Part shown: one piece after another, positions 8,257-17,910 of the stretch
Layout: the number at the start of each line of letters is the position of its first letter
Position numbering within the stretch: the first letter of the stretch is position 1
Assembly (NCBI GenBank): GCA_021203545.1
Contig: JAJQAZ010000180.1
Coordinates: 28,674 to 92,673 of the forward strand
Length of the DNA: 64,000 nt
Direction of reading: 5' to 3'
Source of the DNA: Tannerellaceae bacterium
Lineage (GTDB): Bacteria; Bacteroidota; Bacteroidia; Bacteroidales; Tannerellaceae
Notes under the pieces: generated by a model
Seen by the model: the letters and a program-made list of their open reading frames with translations, nothing else
Database searches by the model: none
What the model was told of the DNA's origin: nothing
Translations under genes and position numbers: made by a program

Positions 8257-9858
8257 TTATTTGTCGCCATATCCCGGATTTTGCGGGAATTTGGCTCCTG
8301 TATTAGGGTCGATAATGGTTTGTGGGATAGGCCATAGCTGTTGATAGTCTTTCATATGGTCAGACCTGAAGTTGTATTTCACTGTACGTTCTTTTAATTT
8401 TCCAAACCGTAGCAGGGTAAAGCGACGTAATTCTTCACCAATCAGTTCACGGATACGTTCATCAAGCAGGAAATCTTCTGTTACATCACTTGCTGCAATT
8501 GAAGAAGCTCCTGCACGTTCACGTACTTTGTTGATCGATTTGGCTGCTCCTTCTTTATTGTTTTGCAGCAATTGGGCTTCGGCTTTTAACAGATATGTTT
8601 CAGCCAAACGGAATTTTATCCGGTCTTTGTTTAATCCATTATAACTTAAATCTTCTTTTTTTCCGTAGAAGAATTTTGTAACAGCAGGGAATATTTTTCC
8701 GGGTATTTTGAATGTGTCATGTGGTAACACCTTTGTACCGTACAATTTATTATCCGGGTCATTATAATACCAGTTTCTTTTTATATTATGTTCGGAGTTG
8801 CGGATATCGGTTGGGTCATAAAAATCCTCCTTTTCGTTCCACCAATCCAGGGGTACAAGTTGTGCCAATCCACGTCCGCCCAGCGTGTCTGCCAATACAA
8901 AACCATTTACTTCCCAATATTTAGGTACCCATGCCCGGCGTGTCCAGTCTTCGCTGGCTCCCCCACCACCTGTTGTATTGTATTCCAGCGGCATAATCCA
9001 GATGGTTTCTTTGTTTCCGTTGGTTCTTCTGGCGTTGTATTCAATAAACAGGTCGGAGAAAACATCTCCGGGTTCATCTGTGGCAACACCAAAACGGTTT
9101 TCCATAAGTTCGAATTCTTTGGATTCGATTACCCTTTCGGCTGCTGCTTCTGCTTCTCTGGGCATTCCGGCCATTAAGTAAATTTCAGCCAGCAGGTGTT
9201 CTGCGGCCCAGCGGGTTAATCTGCCCGGAACAACCTGATCGGGTTTTTCAGGTAGTTTGGAGGCTGCAAATTTCAGGTCTTCGATCATATGGCCCAGTAC
9301 CTCGGCTTTGGGTGTACGTGTAAAGTCAAGACGGAAATTTTCTTCTACTTTGTCTACATAAGGTACATCGCCATACAGATAACCCAGATACCGGTATGCA
9401 TAGGCCCGGAAAAACCTGGCTTCGGCCTGATACTTCTCTTTATCTTCCGGTTTATCCCATTTTACATCCGTTTCGGAGTATTGCAGGATAATGTTAGCAG
9501 ATGCAATCATACCATAGGAATAGTTCCAGAAACTATTTACATAATGGTCCGCGGAGGTGTAAACCAGATTCTCATGATTGACGAGTGACCCGTCTTTATG
9601 GCCGGCAAATACAATATCGGTAGAGATTTGTAGTGTTTCGTAGGGGCATGCCTGTGCATGAGAGGTAAAACTACCTCCCCAGGTGTTGTATTCCGAACGG
9701 GCTAAACCATATAATCCGGTTATTCCTACTTCGAATCCGTAAGAGGTAGTATAAGTATTTTCCGGTGCTAAATCTTTTTTCAGGTCTTCCGTAAGAAAAT
9801 CGGAGCAACCTGCCGTTAATAATGAAGCTGCTAAAACAGCTGTAACTATTTTTTTCAT
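8257..9858 (-). CDS. SusD/RagB-family glycan-binding lipoprotein
   Basis: A 533-residue outer-membrane lipoprotein with signal MKKIVTAVLAASLLTAGC. It has SusD-family landmarks: the helical TPR region (AEARFFRAYAYRYLGYLYGDVPYV, shown here as landmark pieces ARFFRAYAYRYLG and YGDVPYV), AAEHLLAEIYLMAG, RLAETYLLKAEA, and a C-terminal LWPIPQTIIDPN. SusD proteins cap a SusC barrel and capture the glycan or peptide to be imported. It starts 22 bases after the SusC stop, so the two are co-transcribed. The substrate cannot be read from the sequence. Confidence 0.95.
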   Translation of the reverse strand: MKKIVTAVLAASLLTAGCSDFLTEDLKKDLAPENTYTTSYGFEVGITGLYGLARSEYNTWGGSFTSHAQACPYETLQISTDIVFAGHKDGSLVNHENLVYTSADHYVNSFWNYSYGMIASANIILQYSETDVKWDKPEDKEKYQAEARFFRAYAYRYLGYLYGDVPYVDKVEENFRLDFTRTPKAEVLGHMIEDLKFAASKLPEKPDQVVPGRLTRWAAEHLLAEIYLMAGMPREAEAAAERVIESKEFELMENRFGVATDEPGDVFSDLFIEYNARRTNGNKETIWIMPLEYNTTGGGGASEDWTRRAWVPKYWEVNGFVLADTLGGRGLAQLVPLDWWNEKEDFYDPTDIRNSEHNIKRNWYYNDPDNKLYGTKVLPHDTFKIPGKIFPAVTKFFYGKKEDLSYNGLNKDRIKFRLAETYLLKAEAQLLQNNKEGAAKSINKVRERAGASSIAASDVTEDFLLDERIRELIGEELRRFTLLRFGKLKERTVKYNFRSDHMKDYQQLWPIPQTIIDPNTGAKFPQNPGYGDK

Positions 9859-9879
9859 CGTGTTTTCCTTTTATATTAA

Positions 9880-12800
9880 TTAGAAAGTAAGATTTAATCC
9901 GAACATATAAGAACGGGTAGAAGGATAAGTATGAATCATGTTACTGTATTCAACTGCTCCGCTTTCACTTAACATCATATCATTACCGTCAAAATTGAGT
10001 GCGTTTTTGATGTTACTGAACGTATAGAGGTTGTTTACACTTACATTTACATTCAATGCGGAAATACCTATTTTATTGAGTACATTTTTATTGAATGTAT
10101 ATCCCAGTGTGATGTTCTTTATCTGTACATAATTCATTTTTTTGTAGAAACTATGTTTCTCGAAAGGAACATATATAGACGATGTCGCATTGTTTGTAGG
10201 ATTTTCGGGAGTCCAGTATTCCATTCCACTGATATAGTTAAAGTCGGGCATCCAACGGTCCAGGTTCTTATCATGTAATTCTTTGGTTTGTCCGAAAACG
10301 CCATTTAGAAGCAATGATAAATTGATGTTTTTATAACGGAACTGGTTACCCATAGACATCAGGAAACCGGGCATTTTGGAACCGATAATTACTCTGTCTT
10401 CGGAATCTATTTTCCCATTTTTGTCTGTATCTCTTAGTTTTGCCGAGCCGGGAACGGCTCCTTTCTGCACTTTGGCTGCTTCTGCTGCTTCATGTTGCTG
10501 CCAGGTACCAATTACTTCGTAATCATAGAATACCCGTAACGGTTTTCCGATAAACCATTTATTAGAAATATCATCTTCGCCGTCTCCGCGTAGTTCGATG
10601 ATCTTATCACGGTTTAATGAGAAGTTTACATTCGAACTCCATATGAAATCTTTTGTATCTACATTGATTGAGTTGATCATAAATTCAACTCCTATATTTC
10701 TTGTTTCCCCGATGTTATCCATGATAGAGCGATATCCGTTCATTACAGGAACTGTACGGCTCATTAGCAGATCAGTGGTGTTGGAAACATAGAAATCGAA
10801 ATTTCCGGACAAACGGCCCTGAAAAAGACTAATATCCACACCGGCATTAATAGTACGTGTGGTTTCCCATTTCAGGTTTGGATTGCCCACCGCATTGCTG
10901 TGTAAGTAAGAACCATTAACAATGGTACCATCCCCCCAAATGTATTTAGCCAGAGAAAGTCTGTTGAGTGTCTGGTAAGGTTTGATCGCCTGGTTACCGT
11001 TAGAACCCCATGAGGCACGAACTTTTAGCATATCCACCCACCCGGCTGTAAAGAAATCTTCCGAAGAAAGGTTCCATGCGGCTGCGATAGAGGGGAAGAA
11101 TGCATATTTGTTGTTGGCACCAAATGCAGAGTAGCCGTCCGAACGGGCAGTAAATGTAAACATGTATTTGTTGGCATAGGAATAATTTATCCTTCCCATG
11201 TATGACATCATGGATGTTTCGTCGAGTTCGGATTTTACTTCAATATTCTTTTCAGCTCCTTTCATATTGTGATAGCCGGAGTCGTCGTTTACAAAACTTT
11301 CTCCTTGTTGTTCCGCATACTTTCTATTGGTTTCCTGAATACTGTAAAGTGCGGTTACATCCAGTTTATGCGCACCAAACGTTTGGTTATATTTCAGGAT
11401 ATTTTCCCAGGTATAATCATAATAATGAGTGTTTTTAATAATTGCCTGTCCGTCTTTGGGCCTGCCAACCAGTGTGTTTCTGCCATAATAAATACCATAG
11501 TTGGTGTTATTATAGTTATATCCCAGATTAGTTCTGAATGTCAATCCGTCTACCGGTAGTTTAATATCAGCAAAAGTAGAAATGAATACCGTACGGGTAG
11601 TCCTGTCGTTGTCTGCATTCAGATTGGCCAAAGGATGCGAGAACAGGGTAAGACTCATCGGATAATCTTCGTAGTTTCCGTCATCATTGATATGGATTCC
11701 ATAAGGACTCATTTTCAAACCGGCTTCGATTTTTGTTAATATACCTCCGGTTTCGCTGGTACCTCTGGTATCGCGTTGAGTAGCCTGTGTACCTACTCCG
11801 ACAGTAAGCCAGGAGTTAAATGTCTGAGTCAGGTTGACTGTTACATTGGTGCGGGATGAACCTGTTCCTTCTACAATACCGTCCTGGTTCATATGCGAAA
11901 CAGAGGCCATATAAGTAGTAAAGTCTGTTCCGCCTGATACACTTACCTGGTGGCTGTGAATGAGTGCTTTTCCGAACATAACATCCTGCCAGTCTGTTTC
12001 ATTTCCAAGTTTAAAATTTTCCCGTTCATTTGGATTCAGAATCGATTCGACCGAAACGTCTTCGATTTTTTCAACTCCCTGTTTCAGGCGGTAATGATTT
12101 CGTCTGTATTGATTGTATTCCGCTCCGTTCATCATATTTAGCCGGCGTTCCGGTTCCTGCATACCGATTTGTCCTTTGTAGCTAACAGTAGGTGCGCCTT
12201 TTTCCCCTTTTTTAGTTTGGATAAGGATTACCCCGTTTGACCCACGTGACCCATAAATAGCAGCGGCTGACGCATCTTTCAATACGCTCAGGCTTTCAAT
12301 TACATCCGGGTCAATATCATTCAATGAACCATTATAAGGAATTCCGTCCAGAACCACTAACGGTGAATTGTCTGCAGTAAGCGAATTTTCACCCCGTACA
12401 CGTATCATCTGGTCGGCTCCCGGTTGTGCTTTTCCGGAGTTGATAGAAAGCCCCGATACCTGTCCGGCCAGTTTATCCATCAGGTTGTTGGTCGATACCA
12501 TTTGTAGTTTGGATGCATCGACTGATACGATACCTCCGGTTAAGTCGCTTTTGCGCTGTGAACCGTAACCTACTACCACTACCTCGTCGAGTGCTTCGGA
12601 AGATTCAGCCATTTGAATGTTGATAATGGATTGACTACCCACCGTCACTTCCTGCGAATCGTATCCGATGTAAGAGAATACCAGGGTGCTTCCAACTATT
12701 ACATCCAGTGAGTAATTTCCGTCGATGTCAGTAATATCGCCGGTGTTCTGTCCTTTAATCAGGATACTAACCCCGATAAGAGGTATACCATAACTGTCTG

Positions 12801-13218
12801 TTACCTGTCCCGAAACTTTGGTGACTTTTTCCTGCGAAGAAACAGGTGCGGGTTCATTTTTCCTGTAAAGGATCACCTGTCTGTCTACAATCCGGTATCC
12901 GGCATTTGTGCCGGCTACGAGATGATCCATGATCTCATGGATTGTACCGTTTTCAATTTTTTGTGTAACCTGTCTGTTCAGTTCAAGGGCGTTGTTGCTA
13001 TAAAAAAAGATGAACTCGCTGACAGATTCAATTTCCTGGAATACTTCCTGTAAGGACTTATTCCCCGTTGATAGGCGAATCTCTGCCGTCTGTGCATACG
13101 TACCGGTGGCGGCCCGGCCATATATACCTAAAATAAATAGAAACACGGATAGTTTCATGATACGGATAATTTTACACAATCCTCCGGGAGGATTGAAGTT
13201 GATTGTGATTAATTTCAT
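9880..13218 (-). CDS. SusC/RagA TonB-dependent transporter with STN signalling domain
   Basis: A 1112-residue outer-membrane transporter. After the signal region (MKLSVFLFILGIYGRAATGTYAQ) comes an STN domain (LQEVFQEIESVSEFIFFYS, about residues 50-115). Next are a carboxypeptidase-regulatory-like domain (VSGQVTDSYGIPLIGVSI), the SusC plug motif (DEVVVVGYGSQRKSDLTGG), the plug (VLKDASAAAIYGSRGSNGVI) and a beta barrel ending in a terminal Phe (MFGLNLTF). The STN domain shows that this transporter signals inward to a FecR anti-sigma factor, and the fecR and sigma genes are directly upstream. An alternative start at 13158 would give a conventional signal peptide. The frame is intact. Confidence 0.96.
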   Translation of the reverse strand: MKLITINFNPPGGLCKIIRIMKLSVFLFILGIYGRAATGTYAQTAEIRLSTGNKSLQEVFQEIESVSEFIFFYSNNALELNRQVTQKIENGTIHEIMDHLVAGTNAGYRIVDRQVILYRKNEPAPVSSQEKVTKVSGQVTDSYGIPLIGVSILIKGQNTGDITDIDGNYSLDVIVGSTLVFSYIGYDSQEVTVGSQSIINIQMAESSEALDEVVVVGYGSQRKSDLTGGIVSVDASKLQMVSTNNLMDKLAGQVSGLSINSGKAQPGADQMIRVRGENSLTADNSPLVVLDGIPYNGSLNDIDPDVIESLSVLKDASAAAIYGSRGSNGVILIQTKKGEKGAPTVSYKGQIGMQEPERRLNMMNGAEYNQYRRNHYRLKQGVEKIEDVSVESILNPNERENFKLGNETDWQDVMFGKALIHSHQVSVSGGTDFTTYMASVSHMNQDGIVEGTGSSRTNVTVNLTQTFNSWLTVGVGTQATQRDTRGTSETGGILTKIEAGLKMSPYGIHINDDGNYEDYPMSLTLFSHPLANLNADNDRTTRTVFISTFADIKLPVDGLTFRTNLGYNYNNTNYGIYYGRNTLVGRPKDGQAIIKNTHYYDYTWENILKYNQTFGAHKLDVTALYSIQETNRKYAEQQGESFVNDDSGYHNMKGAEKNIEVKSELDETSMMSYMGRINYSYANKYMFTFTARSDGYSAFGANNKYAFFPSIAAAWNLSSEDFFTAGWVDMLKVRASWGSNGNQAIKPYQTLNRLSLAKYIWGDGTIVNGSYLHSNAVGNPNLKWETTRTINAGVDISLFQGRLSGNFDFYVSNTTDLLMSRTVPVMNGYRSIMDNIGETRNIGVEFMINSINVDTKDFIWSSNVNFSLNRDKIIELRGDGEDDISNKWFIGKPLRVFYDYEVIGTWQQHEAAEAAKVQKGAVPGSAKLRDTDKNGKIDSEDRVIIGSKMPGFLMSMGNQFRYKNINLSLLLNGVFGQTKELHDKNLDRWMPDFNYISGMEYWTPENPTNNATSSIYVPFEKHSFYKKMNYVQIKNITLGYTFNKNVLNKIGISALNVNVSVNNLYTFSNIKNALNFDGNDMMLSESGAVEYSNMIHTYPSTRSYMFGLNLTF

Positions 13219-13274
13219 GCCGTTGAGTGTTTTTTGATTTTAAATTTATAAGGAAGATTTTTTGTCGGATTCTG

Positions 13275-13309
13275 CCGGAAACCATAAGGAATGCTTTCCG
13301 GATTTTTTT
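13275..13309. terminator. Hairpin between fecR and susC
   Basis: CCGGAAA (13275-13281) pairs with TTTCCGG (13295-13301), and on the plus strand seven T follow. There is no plus-strand gene to end here. On the minus strand it would be an attenuating hairpin in the fecR-susC gap, or it may simply be a structural element. The 125-base gap holds no consensus TAnnTTTGC promoter, which would fit transcription of susCD by the neighbouring ECF sigma factor. Confidence 0.3.
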
Positions 13310-13343
13310 GTGTTATGTTTTCATGGGCGTTTTATTTAGAGGG

Positions 13344-14525
13344 TTAGACAATGATTTTTAACTGATTCTCGTTGATTATATATTTGATTGGCGTTGTAAC
13401 AGAGATTATCTCAAGCAGATCTTTTATGTTTTCTTTTAAATCCAGTTTTCCGCTAACCTGTATCTGTTGGGTTTGTACGGTATCGTATTCGATCTGTACA
13501 TTGTAATAGCGTTCAATTTTTTGTATAAGAGTAGTTAATGATTCATCTTTCAGGTATAGATAACCGTTTTTCCAACTTATGAATTCATTTACATCAACCT
13601 GTTGCAAACTAATATCATTTGTGTTTTTGTCTAATACGTATCGTTGATGAGGAGCGATTGTTCTGACCTCTTTTGTACCGGTTGATTGTATGTTTACTTT
13701 TCCCGTAGCCAAAACGACGGATTGCTCCCTGTCGTTCTTATAGGCACTTACATTGAAAGAGGTACCCAGTACGGATATTTCCAGTAAATCTGTTTTGATA
13801 ATAAAAGGTGCTTCTTTGTTTTGTGCAACCTCCAGGAAAATTTCTCCTTCCACATATATTTCCCGTTTGTTAGCTGCAAAGTGAGCCGGGTATACAAGGC
13901 GGGTACCGGAATTTACCCAAACACGGGTACCGTCGTTCATGGTTATCCGGGTACTTTTTCCGTAGGGTACATGCAGTTGTAACCATTGCGGAGCGGTATT
14001 ATCTATTGTTTTTTCCACTTCATGGCCGTTTACCCTGAACTCTCCCGTTTCGTCATGCACTAACTCTACATTGTCGTTGTTGAGTTCCAGTAATTCATTA
14101 TCCGGTAATATAAGGGTGATGTTGCCGGAAGCAGGATTACTCTCAGGCAGAGTTTGCATAATAGAAAGAAAATCGGTTTCCTCTGTCTGGTTCTTGAACT
14201 GGCGGCTGTAATAGATATAGGTAAGGGGAAGTAATAACAGGATGATAAGGGCTGCATACTTGACCGGCAGCCGGAAACTGAAGGCTCTCTTTTGTGCGAC
14301 AGGTTTACACTGTGCCTGTATCTGCTCCCACATTTTACTTTGGGTTTCAGGGGGTAACTCTTCTTCACGGATGAGTAACCGGCTGAAGATTTGAAGTAAC
14401 GGATAGCGTGATAAATCTTCTTTTTCTTTGGAAGAGGATTTGAGCCACTCAACGAAATCGTTATCGCCGGGCCGTGTATGAGGTGTTCTTTGGTTGAAAG
14501 TATGTTTGTGTTTTTGATCTGTCAT
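13344..14525 (-). CDS. FecR-family anti-sigma factor
   Basis: A 393-residue inner-membrane protein. It has a cytoplasmic N-terminal part (about residues 1-92), one membrane helix (about 93-110, YAALIILLLLPLTYIYY), then a periplasmic FecR domain (YGKSTRITMNDGTRVWVNSG, LEVAQNKEAPFIIKT, GTSFNVSAY) and a C-terminal DUF4974 domain (LYLKDESLTTLIQKIERYYN). It receives the signal from the STN domain of the SusC transporter and releases the ECF sigma factor. It lies about 105 bases downstream of the sigma gene, so they are likely one transcript. Confidence 0.94.
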   Translation of the reverse strand: MTDQKHKHTFNQRTPHTRPGDNDFVEWLKSSSKEKEDLSRYPLLQIFSRLLIREEELPPETQSKMWEQIQAQCKPVAQKRAFSFRLPVKYAALIILLLLPLTYIYYSRQFKNQTEETDFLSIMQTLPESNPASGNITLILPDNELLELNNDNVELVHDETGEFRVNGHEVEKTIDNTAPQWLQLHVPYGKSTRITMNDGTRVWVNSGTRLVYPAHFAANKREIYVEGEIFLEVAQNKEAPFIIKTDLLEISVLGTSFNVSAYKNDREQSVVLATGKVNIQSTGTKEVRTIAPHQRYVLDKNTNDISLQQVDVNEFISWKNGYLYLKDESLTTLIQKIERYYNVQIEYDTVQTQQIQVSGKLDLKENIKDLLEIISVTTPIKYIINENQLKIIV

Positions 14526-14630
14526 GGGTTTAATTTTATAGAAGACGAATGGAACTCTCTATTTGTACTCACATGTAGTAAAAAAAAGAAAAAATATTTT
14601 ATACCAGCATTGAAAGGAACAGTGAGGGAT

Positions 14631-15179
14631 TTATTTCAGAACGTATTTTTCCATCGCCCGGTGAATCAGGTTGCGGGTAGATTGGTAATTGATGTTTAAC
14701 AGGGCTGCAATTTCTTCGTACGACATTTCTGCGCTGTACCGCAGGTATACTGCTTCTTTCTGGCGTTCGGACAGTAGGCTCAATACGTGGTCAAACTGTT
14801 CTTTTATGCTTTCGGAATCTTCTTCCCCGCCGGTGTCGTTGTATTCGAAATGAACATGAAAAGGGATTTCCTCAGAGGAAAGATAAGTTATTTTCTCCCG
14901 TTGCCTTAGTGCATCAATGAGGATATTTTTCAGTGTTTGGAAAAGATAGAAAAGCGGATTTATTACCTCCGGTAGTTTGGAGCGGTTTTGGTGTAAGCGG
15001 ATGAATAGTTCCTGAATGGAATCTTTTACTAACTCTTCATCCTGTACAAATTTGATTCCGTAGCGGTAGAGGCGTTCAGAGAAATCCCGGAACAGTTTGG
15101 CAAATGCCTGCTGATCTCCTTCCCTGAATTGAGTCCAGAGAATATTTTCATCGGCGTATTTGGACTGTTCTGGTTTCAT
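14631..15179 (-). CDS. ECF sigma-70 factor (Bacteroides expansion type)
   Basis: A 182-residue sigma factor with region 2 (FAKLFRDFSERLYRYGIKFV...DSIQELFIRLHQ) and region 4 (LLSERQKEAVYLRYSAEMSYEEIAALL, shown as landmarks LSERQKEAVYLRYS and SYEEIAALLNIN). It heads the set sigma-fecR-susC-susD, the usual arrangement for a transporter that induces its own synthesis when its glycan is bound. Expected targets are its own susC promoter and perhaps distant catabolic genes, since no enzyme gene follows susD here. Confidence 0.94.
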   Translation of the reverse strand: MKPEQSKYADENILWTQFREGDQQAFAKLFRDFSERLYRYGIKFVQDEELVKDSIQELFIRLHQNRSKLPEVINPLFYLFQTLKNILIDALRQREKITYLSSEEIPFHVHFEYNDTGGEEDSESIKEQFDHVLSLLSERQKEAVYLRYSAEMSYEEIAALLNINYQSTRNLIHRAMEKYVLK

Positions 15180-15238
15180 TTTGACGTTAAGTTTATAAAA
15201 ATAAAGAAATAGATCTGAAATCGTTCCAGGGTTTAACC

Positions 15239-15314
15239 GGGGATCGCACCGGAACTGATATTTTCTTTTTGAAAGTGAAACCGGCAGTTCTTATGCGATC
15301 CCCGCTTTCGCGGG
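15239..15314 (-). terminator. Long hairpin after the phosphohexomutase gene
   Basis: GGGGATCGCA (15239-15248) pairs perfectly with TGCGATCCCC (15294-15303), and GAACTG pairs with CAGTTC inside it. A second tight hairpin CCCCGC-TTTC-GCGGGG follows at about 15300-15315. The unit sits between the mutase stop and the sigma factor start, both on the minus strand. It would shield the sigma operon from read-through. Confidence 0.5.
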
Positions 15315-15338
15315 GAACGATTTGTTCTATTATCCGGA

Positions 15339-17087
15339 TCAGATGCCCAGAGAAACTTTGATCTGATTGATCTTTTCTTCGGCAGCCTCACCGGCAGCCG
15401 GTAGTTCTTCCAGACTGTTTACTTTCGAGTGAACTTCGCAATAGAATTTAATTTTTGGCTCGGTTCCCGAAGGACGGATAGACACCTTTGTGCCGTCTTC
15501 CGTAAAGTACTGAAGAACATTGGATGTAGTAGGCATATCCAGTGTTACTGTTTCATTGTCGGCATAGCTGATACCTTTCAGGGATGCATAGTCGTAAAAG
15601 AAGGTTACTTTCGAACCGGCAATCTCTGTCAACGGATTTTCGCGATAGTTTTTCATCATCGCTTCAATCTCTTCGGCTCCGCTTTTTCCTTTTTTCACTA
15701 CGGAAATACCTTTTTCTTTAGAGAATCCGTATTCTACATAGATTTGTTGCAGCAACTGGTACATGGTCAGATTCTGATCTTTTGCCCAGGCAGCAATCTC
15801 TGCCAGGATCGCACAGGCTGATACGGCATCTTTGTCGCGAACGAAATCTTCGCACAGGAAACCGTAGCTTTCTTCGCCACCACCGATAAAGGCTTTTTTA
15901 CCTTCATTCTTTTTCATGATGTCGGCAATCCATTTGAAACCGGTATATACATCGTAAATCTCAACACCGTTCTTTTCTGCAATCGTTTTGATCAGTTCGG
16001 TAGTTACGATTGTTTTAACAACATATTCTTTTCCCTGTATTTTGCCTAACTCTTTCCAGCGGGTGATCAGGTAGTAAACAAACAACAGGGCTGTCTGGTT
16101 ACCATTGAGCAGTACCCATTCGCCTTCGTTATTTTTAACAGCGGCCCCCACACGGTCGGCATCCGGGTCGGAAGCCAATACCAGTTCGGCATCTGTTTCT
16201 TTTACTTTTTCAACAGCCATAGCCAGCGCAGCCGGCTCTTCCGGGTTGGGAGAAATTACTGTCGGGAAATCGCCGCTTACCACATCCTGTTCCGGCACAT
16301 GGATAATGTTTGTAAATCCGAAAGCTTTTAATGTTTCCGGCACAATTACTACACCTGTACCATGGATCGGAGTGTAAACGATCTTCATGTCTTTATGACG
16401 TTCGATTGAATCTTTGGAAAGGGAAATCGTGGTCAGGTCAGCAATATATTGTTCGTCCACTTCTTTACCGATAATTTCGATCAGGTCTTTGTTGGCTTTG
16501 AAATTGATATCAGCCGCATTCCGTATTTTGTTTACTTCGGCAATCGTGTTGCGGTCGTGTGGAGCAATCATCTGCGCACCGTCGTCCCAATAGGCTTTGT
16601 ATCCGTTGTATTCTTTCGGATTGTGCGAAGCTGTCAGGATAATACCACTCTGGCAACCCATTTTACGGATTGTGTATGACATTTCCGGAGTGGGGCGCAG
16701 GCTTTCAAACATATATACTTTGATGCCGTTGGCAGAGAAAATATCTGCTGAAATATCTGCAAATTTCCGGCTGTTGTTTCTACAGTCGTAACCGATCACT
16801 ACTTTGATCTGTTCCAGATCGGCAAACTCTTTTTTCAGGTAGTTGGATAATCCCTGTGTAGCAGCTCCTACCGTGTAGATGTTCATACGGTTTGTTCCTA
16901 CTCCCATGATACCCCGTAAACCTCCGGTTCCGAACTCAAGGTCTTTGTAAAAGGCTTCGATCAGATCAGTTGGGTCTTCGTTGTCAAGTAATGCCTGTAC
17001 TTCTTTCCGGGTTTCTTCGTCATAACTATCAGAAAGCCAGATTTGAGCTTTACTTTTTACTAATTCCAATAATTCGTTATTCTCCAT
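15339..17087 (-). CDS. Phosphoglucomutase/phosphomannomutase family enzyme
   Basis: A 582-residue alpha-D-phosphohexomutase that moves the phosphate between C1 and C6 of glucose or mannose phosphates. All four family motifs are visible: the phosphoserine loop TASHNPKEYNGYK, the metal loop SDPDADRVG, the sugar loop GGGEESYGF, and the phosphate loop RPSGTEPKIKFY. Length and layout match the PgcA-like phospho-sugar mutases common in Bacteroidota. It is flanked by terminators on both sides and has its own promoter, so it is probably a single-gene unit. Confidence 0.95.
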   Translation of the reverse strand: MENNELLELVKSKAQIWLSDSYDEETRKEVQALLDNEDPTDLIEAFYKDLEFGTGGLRGIMGVGTNRMNIYTVGAATQGLSNYLKKEFADLEQIKVVIGYDCRNNSRKFADISADIFSANGIKVYMFESLRPTPEMSYTIRKMGCQSGIILTASHNPKEYNGYKAYWDDGAQMIAPHDRNTIAEVNKIRNAADINFKANKDLIEIIGKEVDEQYIADLTTISLSKDSIERHKDMKIVYTPIHGTGVVIVPETLKAFGFTNIIHVPEQDVVSGDFPTVISPNPEEPAALAMAVEKVKETDAELVLASDPDADRVGAAVKNNEGEWVLLNGNQTALLFVYYLITRWKELGKIQGKEYVVKTIVTTELIKTIAEKNGVEIYDVYTGFKWIADIMKKNEGKKAFIGGGEESYGFLCEDFVRDKDAVSACAILAEIAAWAKDQNLTMYQLLQQIYVEYGFSKEKGISVVKKGKSGAEEIEAMMKNYRENPLTEIAGSKVTFFYDYASLKGISYADNETVTLDMPTTSNVLQYFTEDGTKVSIRPSGTEPKIKFYCEVHSKVNSLEELPAAGEAAEEKINQIKVSLGI

Positions 17088-17145
17088 TTGCGTTTTATTA
17101 ATTCGTTATTGAAAATCTTTCTTATTTATATAACCTGTTAAGTAA

Positions 17146-17177
17146 ACAAATGTATGCGATTTTATCTTTTTAAACAA
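17146..17177 (-). promoter_or_regulatory. Promoter of the phosphohexomutase gene
   Basis: On the minus strand TTG (17177-17175), a 20-bp spacer and TACATTTGT (17154-17146) match TTTG-N19/20-TAnnTTTG with one change at the last base. The start codon is about 60 bases downstream. Confidence 0.5.
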
Positions 17178-17221
17178 TAATTACTCTTTATATTTTTTAT
17201 GTTCTTTAATTAGTGCACCAT

Positions 17222-17259
17222 AAAAAAAGGCTGTTTCATAGTATTGAAACAGCCTTTTC
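17222..17259 (-). terminator. Terminator after the OmpH-like gene
   Basis: AGGCTGTTTCA (17228-17238) and TGAAACAGCCT (17245-17255) form a perfect 11-bp stem, with A-rich and T-rich runs on either side so it can work in both directions. It lies 20 bases past the OmpH-like stop. Confidence 0.85.
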
Positions 17260-17279
17260 TATAGGGTTTTGTCTCCGGA

Positions 17280-17885
17280 TTATTTACTTGGAGAGTAATT
17301 TCTGTTCAGGTGATCCACAACTTCCTGAGTAATATCATAAACCTGGTCGGCAATGATGATGTTATCGCCCATACTGTTGCTGAAAATAACCTGGTATCCT
17401 TTGGTTTTATTATACAGGTTCATCTGTACAACTAATGAGTCACGCAATTGTGAGATCAGTTTTTGTTGTTCGTTCATTAACTCATTAGAGTACTGTGTTT
17501 CCAGGTTTTGAAGCTCTTCCTGCTTTTTCATCAGGCGTTCGTGCTCCTGTTCTGCCCGTTCGCGGGTAAGGAATGCGTTGTTGTCAATTTTGCGCTGGAA
17601 GTCAGCCGCCTCGTTTCTGAGGATATTGGAACGTTGTCCGATTACAGCGCGGTAGTTCTCTTCCTTACTCATCAACACTTCATTCAGGTCCTTATAATAG
17701 TTGTAATTCATAAGGAGAGAATCCATATTTACATAAGCAATAGGAAGTACTCCACTTATTTCTTCTCCTGTTGTAAAAGAGGCACCTGGTGTATACGATT
17801 CTTTTTTGTTCGAAAACTGCATAATAAACAAAATCAATACTGCGACACCCAGTACACCATCAATCATGTAGTTAATGTTCTCCAT
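17280..17885 (-). CDS. Membrane-anchored OmpH/Skp-like coiled-coil protein
   Basis: A 201-residue protein with one N-terminal membrane helix (GVLGVAVLILFIMQF). A Skp/OmpH-like domain follows: the start AYVNMDSLLMNYNYYKDLNE, a long coiled coil from about residue 75 to 150 (ERAEQEHERLMKKQEELQNL), and a C-terminal strand region (YQVIFSNSMGDNIIIADQVYDIT). OmpH proteins are periplasmic chaperones for outer-membrane proteins. This one is held by a membrane anchor rather than being released. It follows a small membrane protein gene in the same direction. Confidence 0.88.
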   Translation of the reverse strand: MENINYMIDGVLGVAVLILFIMQFSNKKESYTPGASFTTGEEISGVLPIAYVNMDSLLMNYNYYKDLNEVLMSKEENYRAVIGQRSNILRNEAADFQRKIDNNAFLTRERAEQEHERLMKKQEELQNLETQYSNELMNEQQKLISQLRDSLVVQMNLYNKTKGYQVIFSNSMGDNIIIADQVYDITQEVVDHLNRNYSPSK

Positions 17886-17910
17886 AAAGTTTAACTTTAA
17901 AATCTCTATA

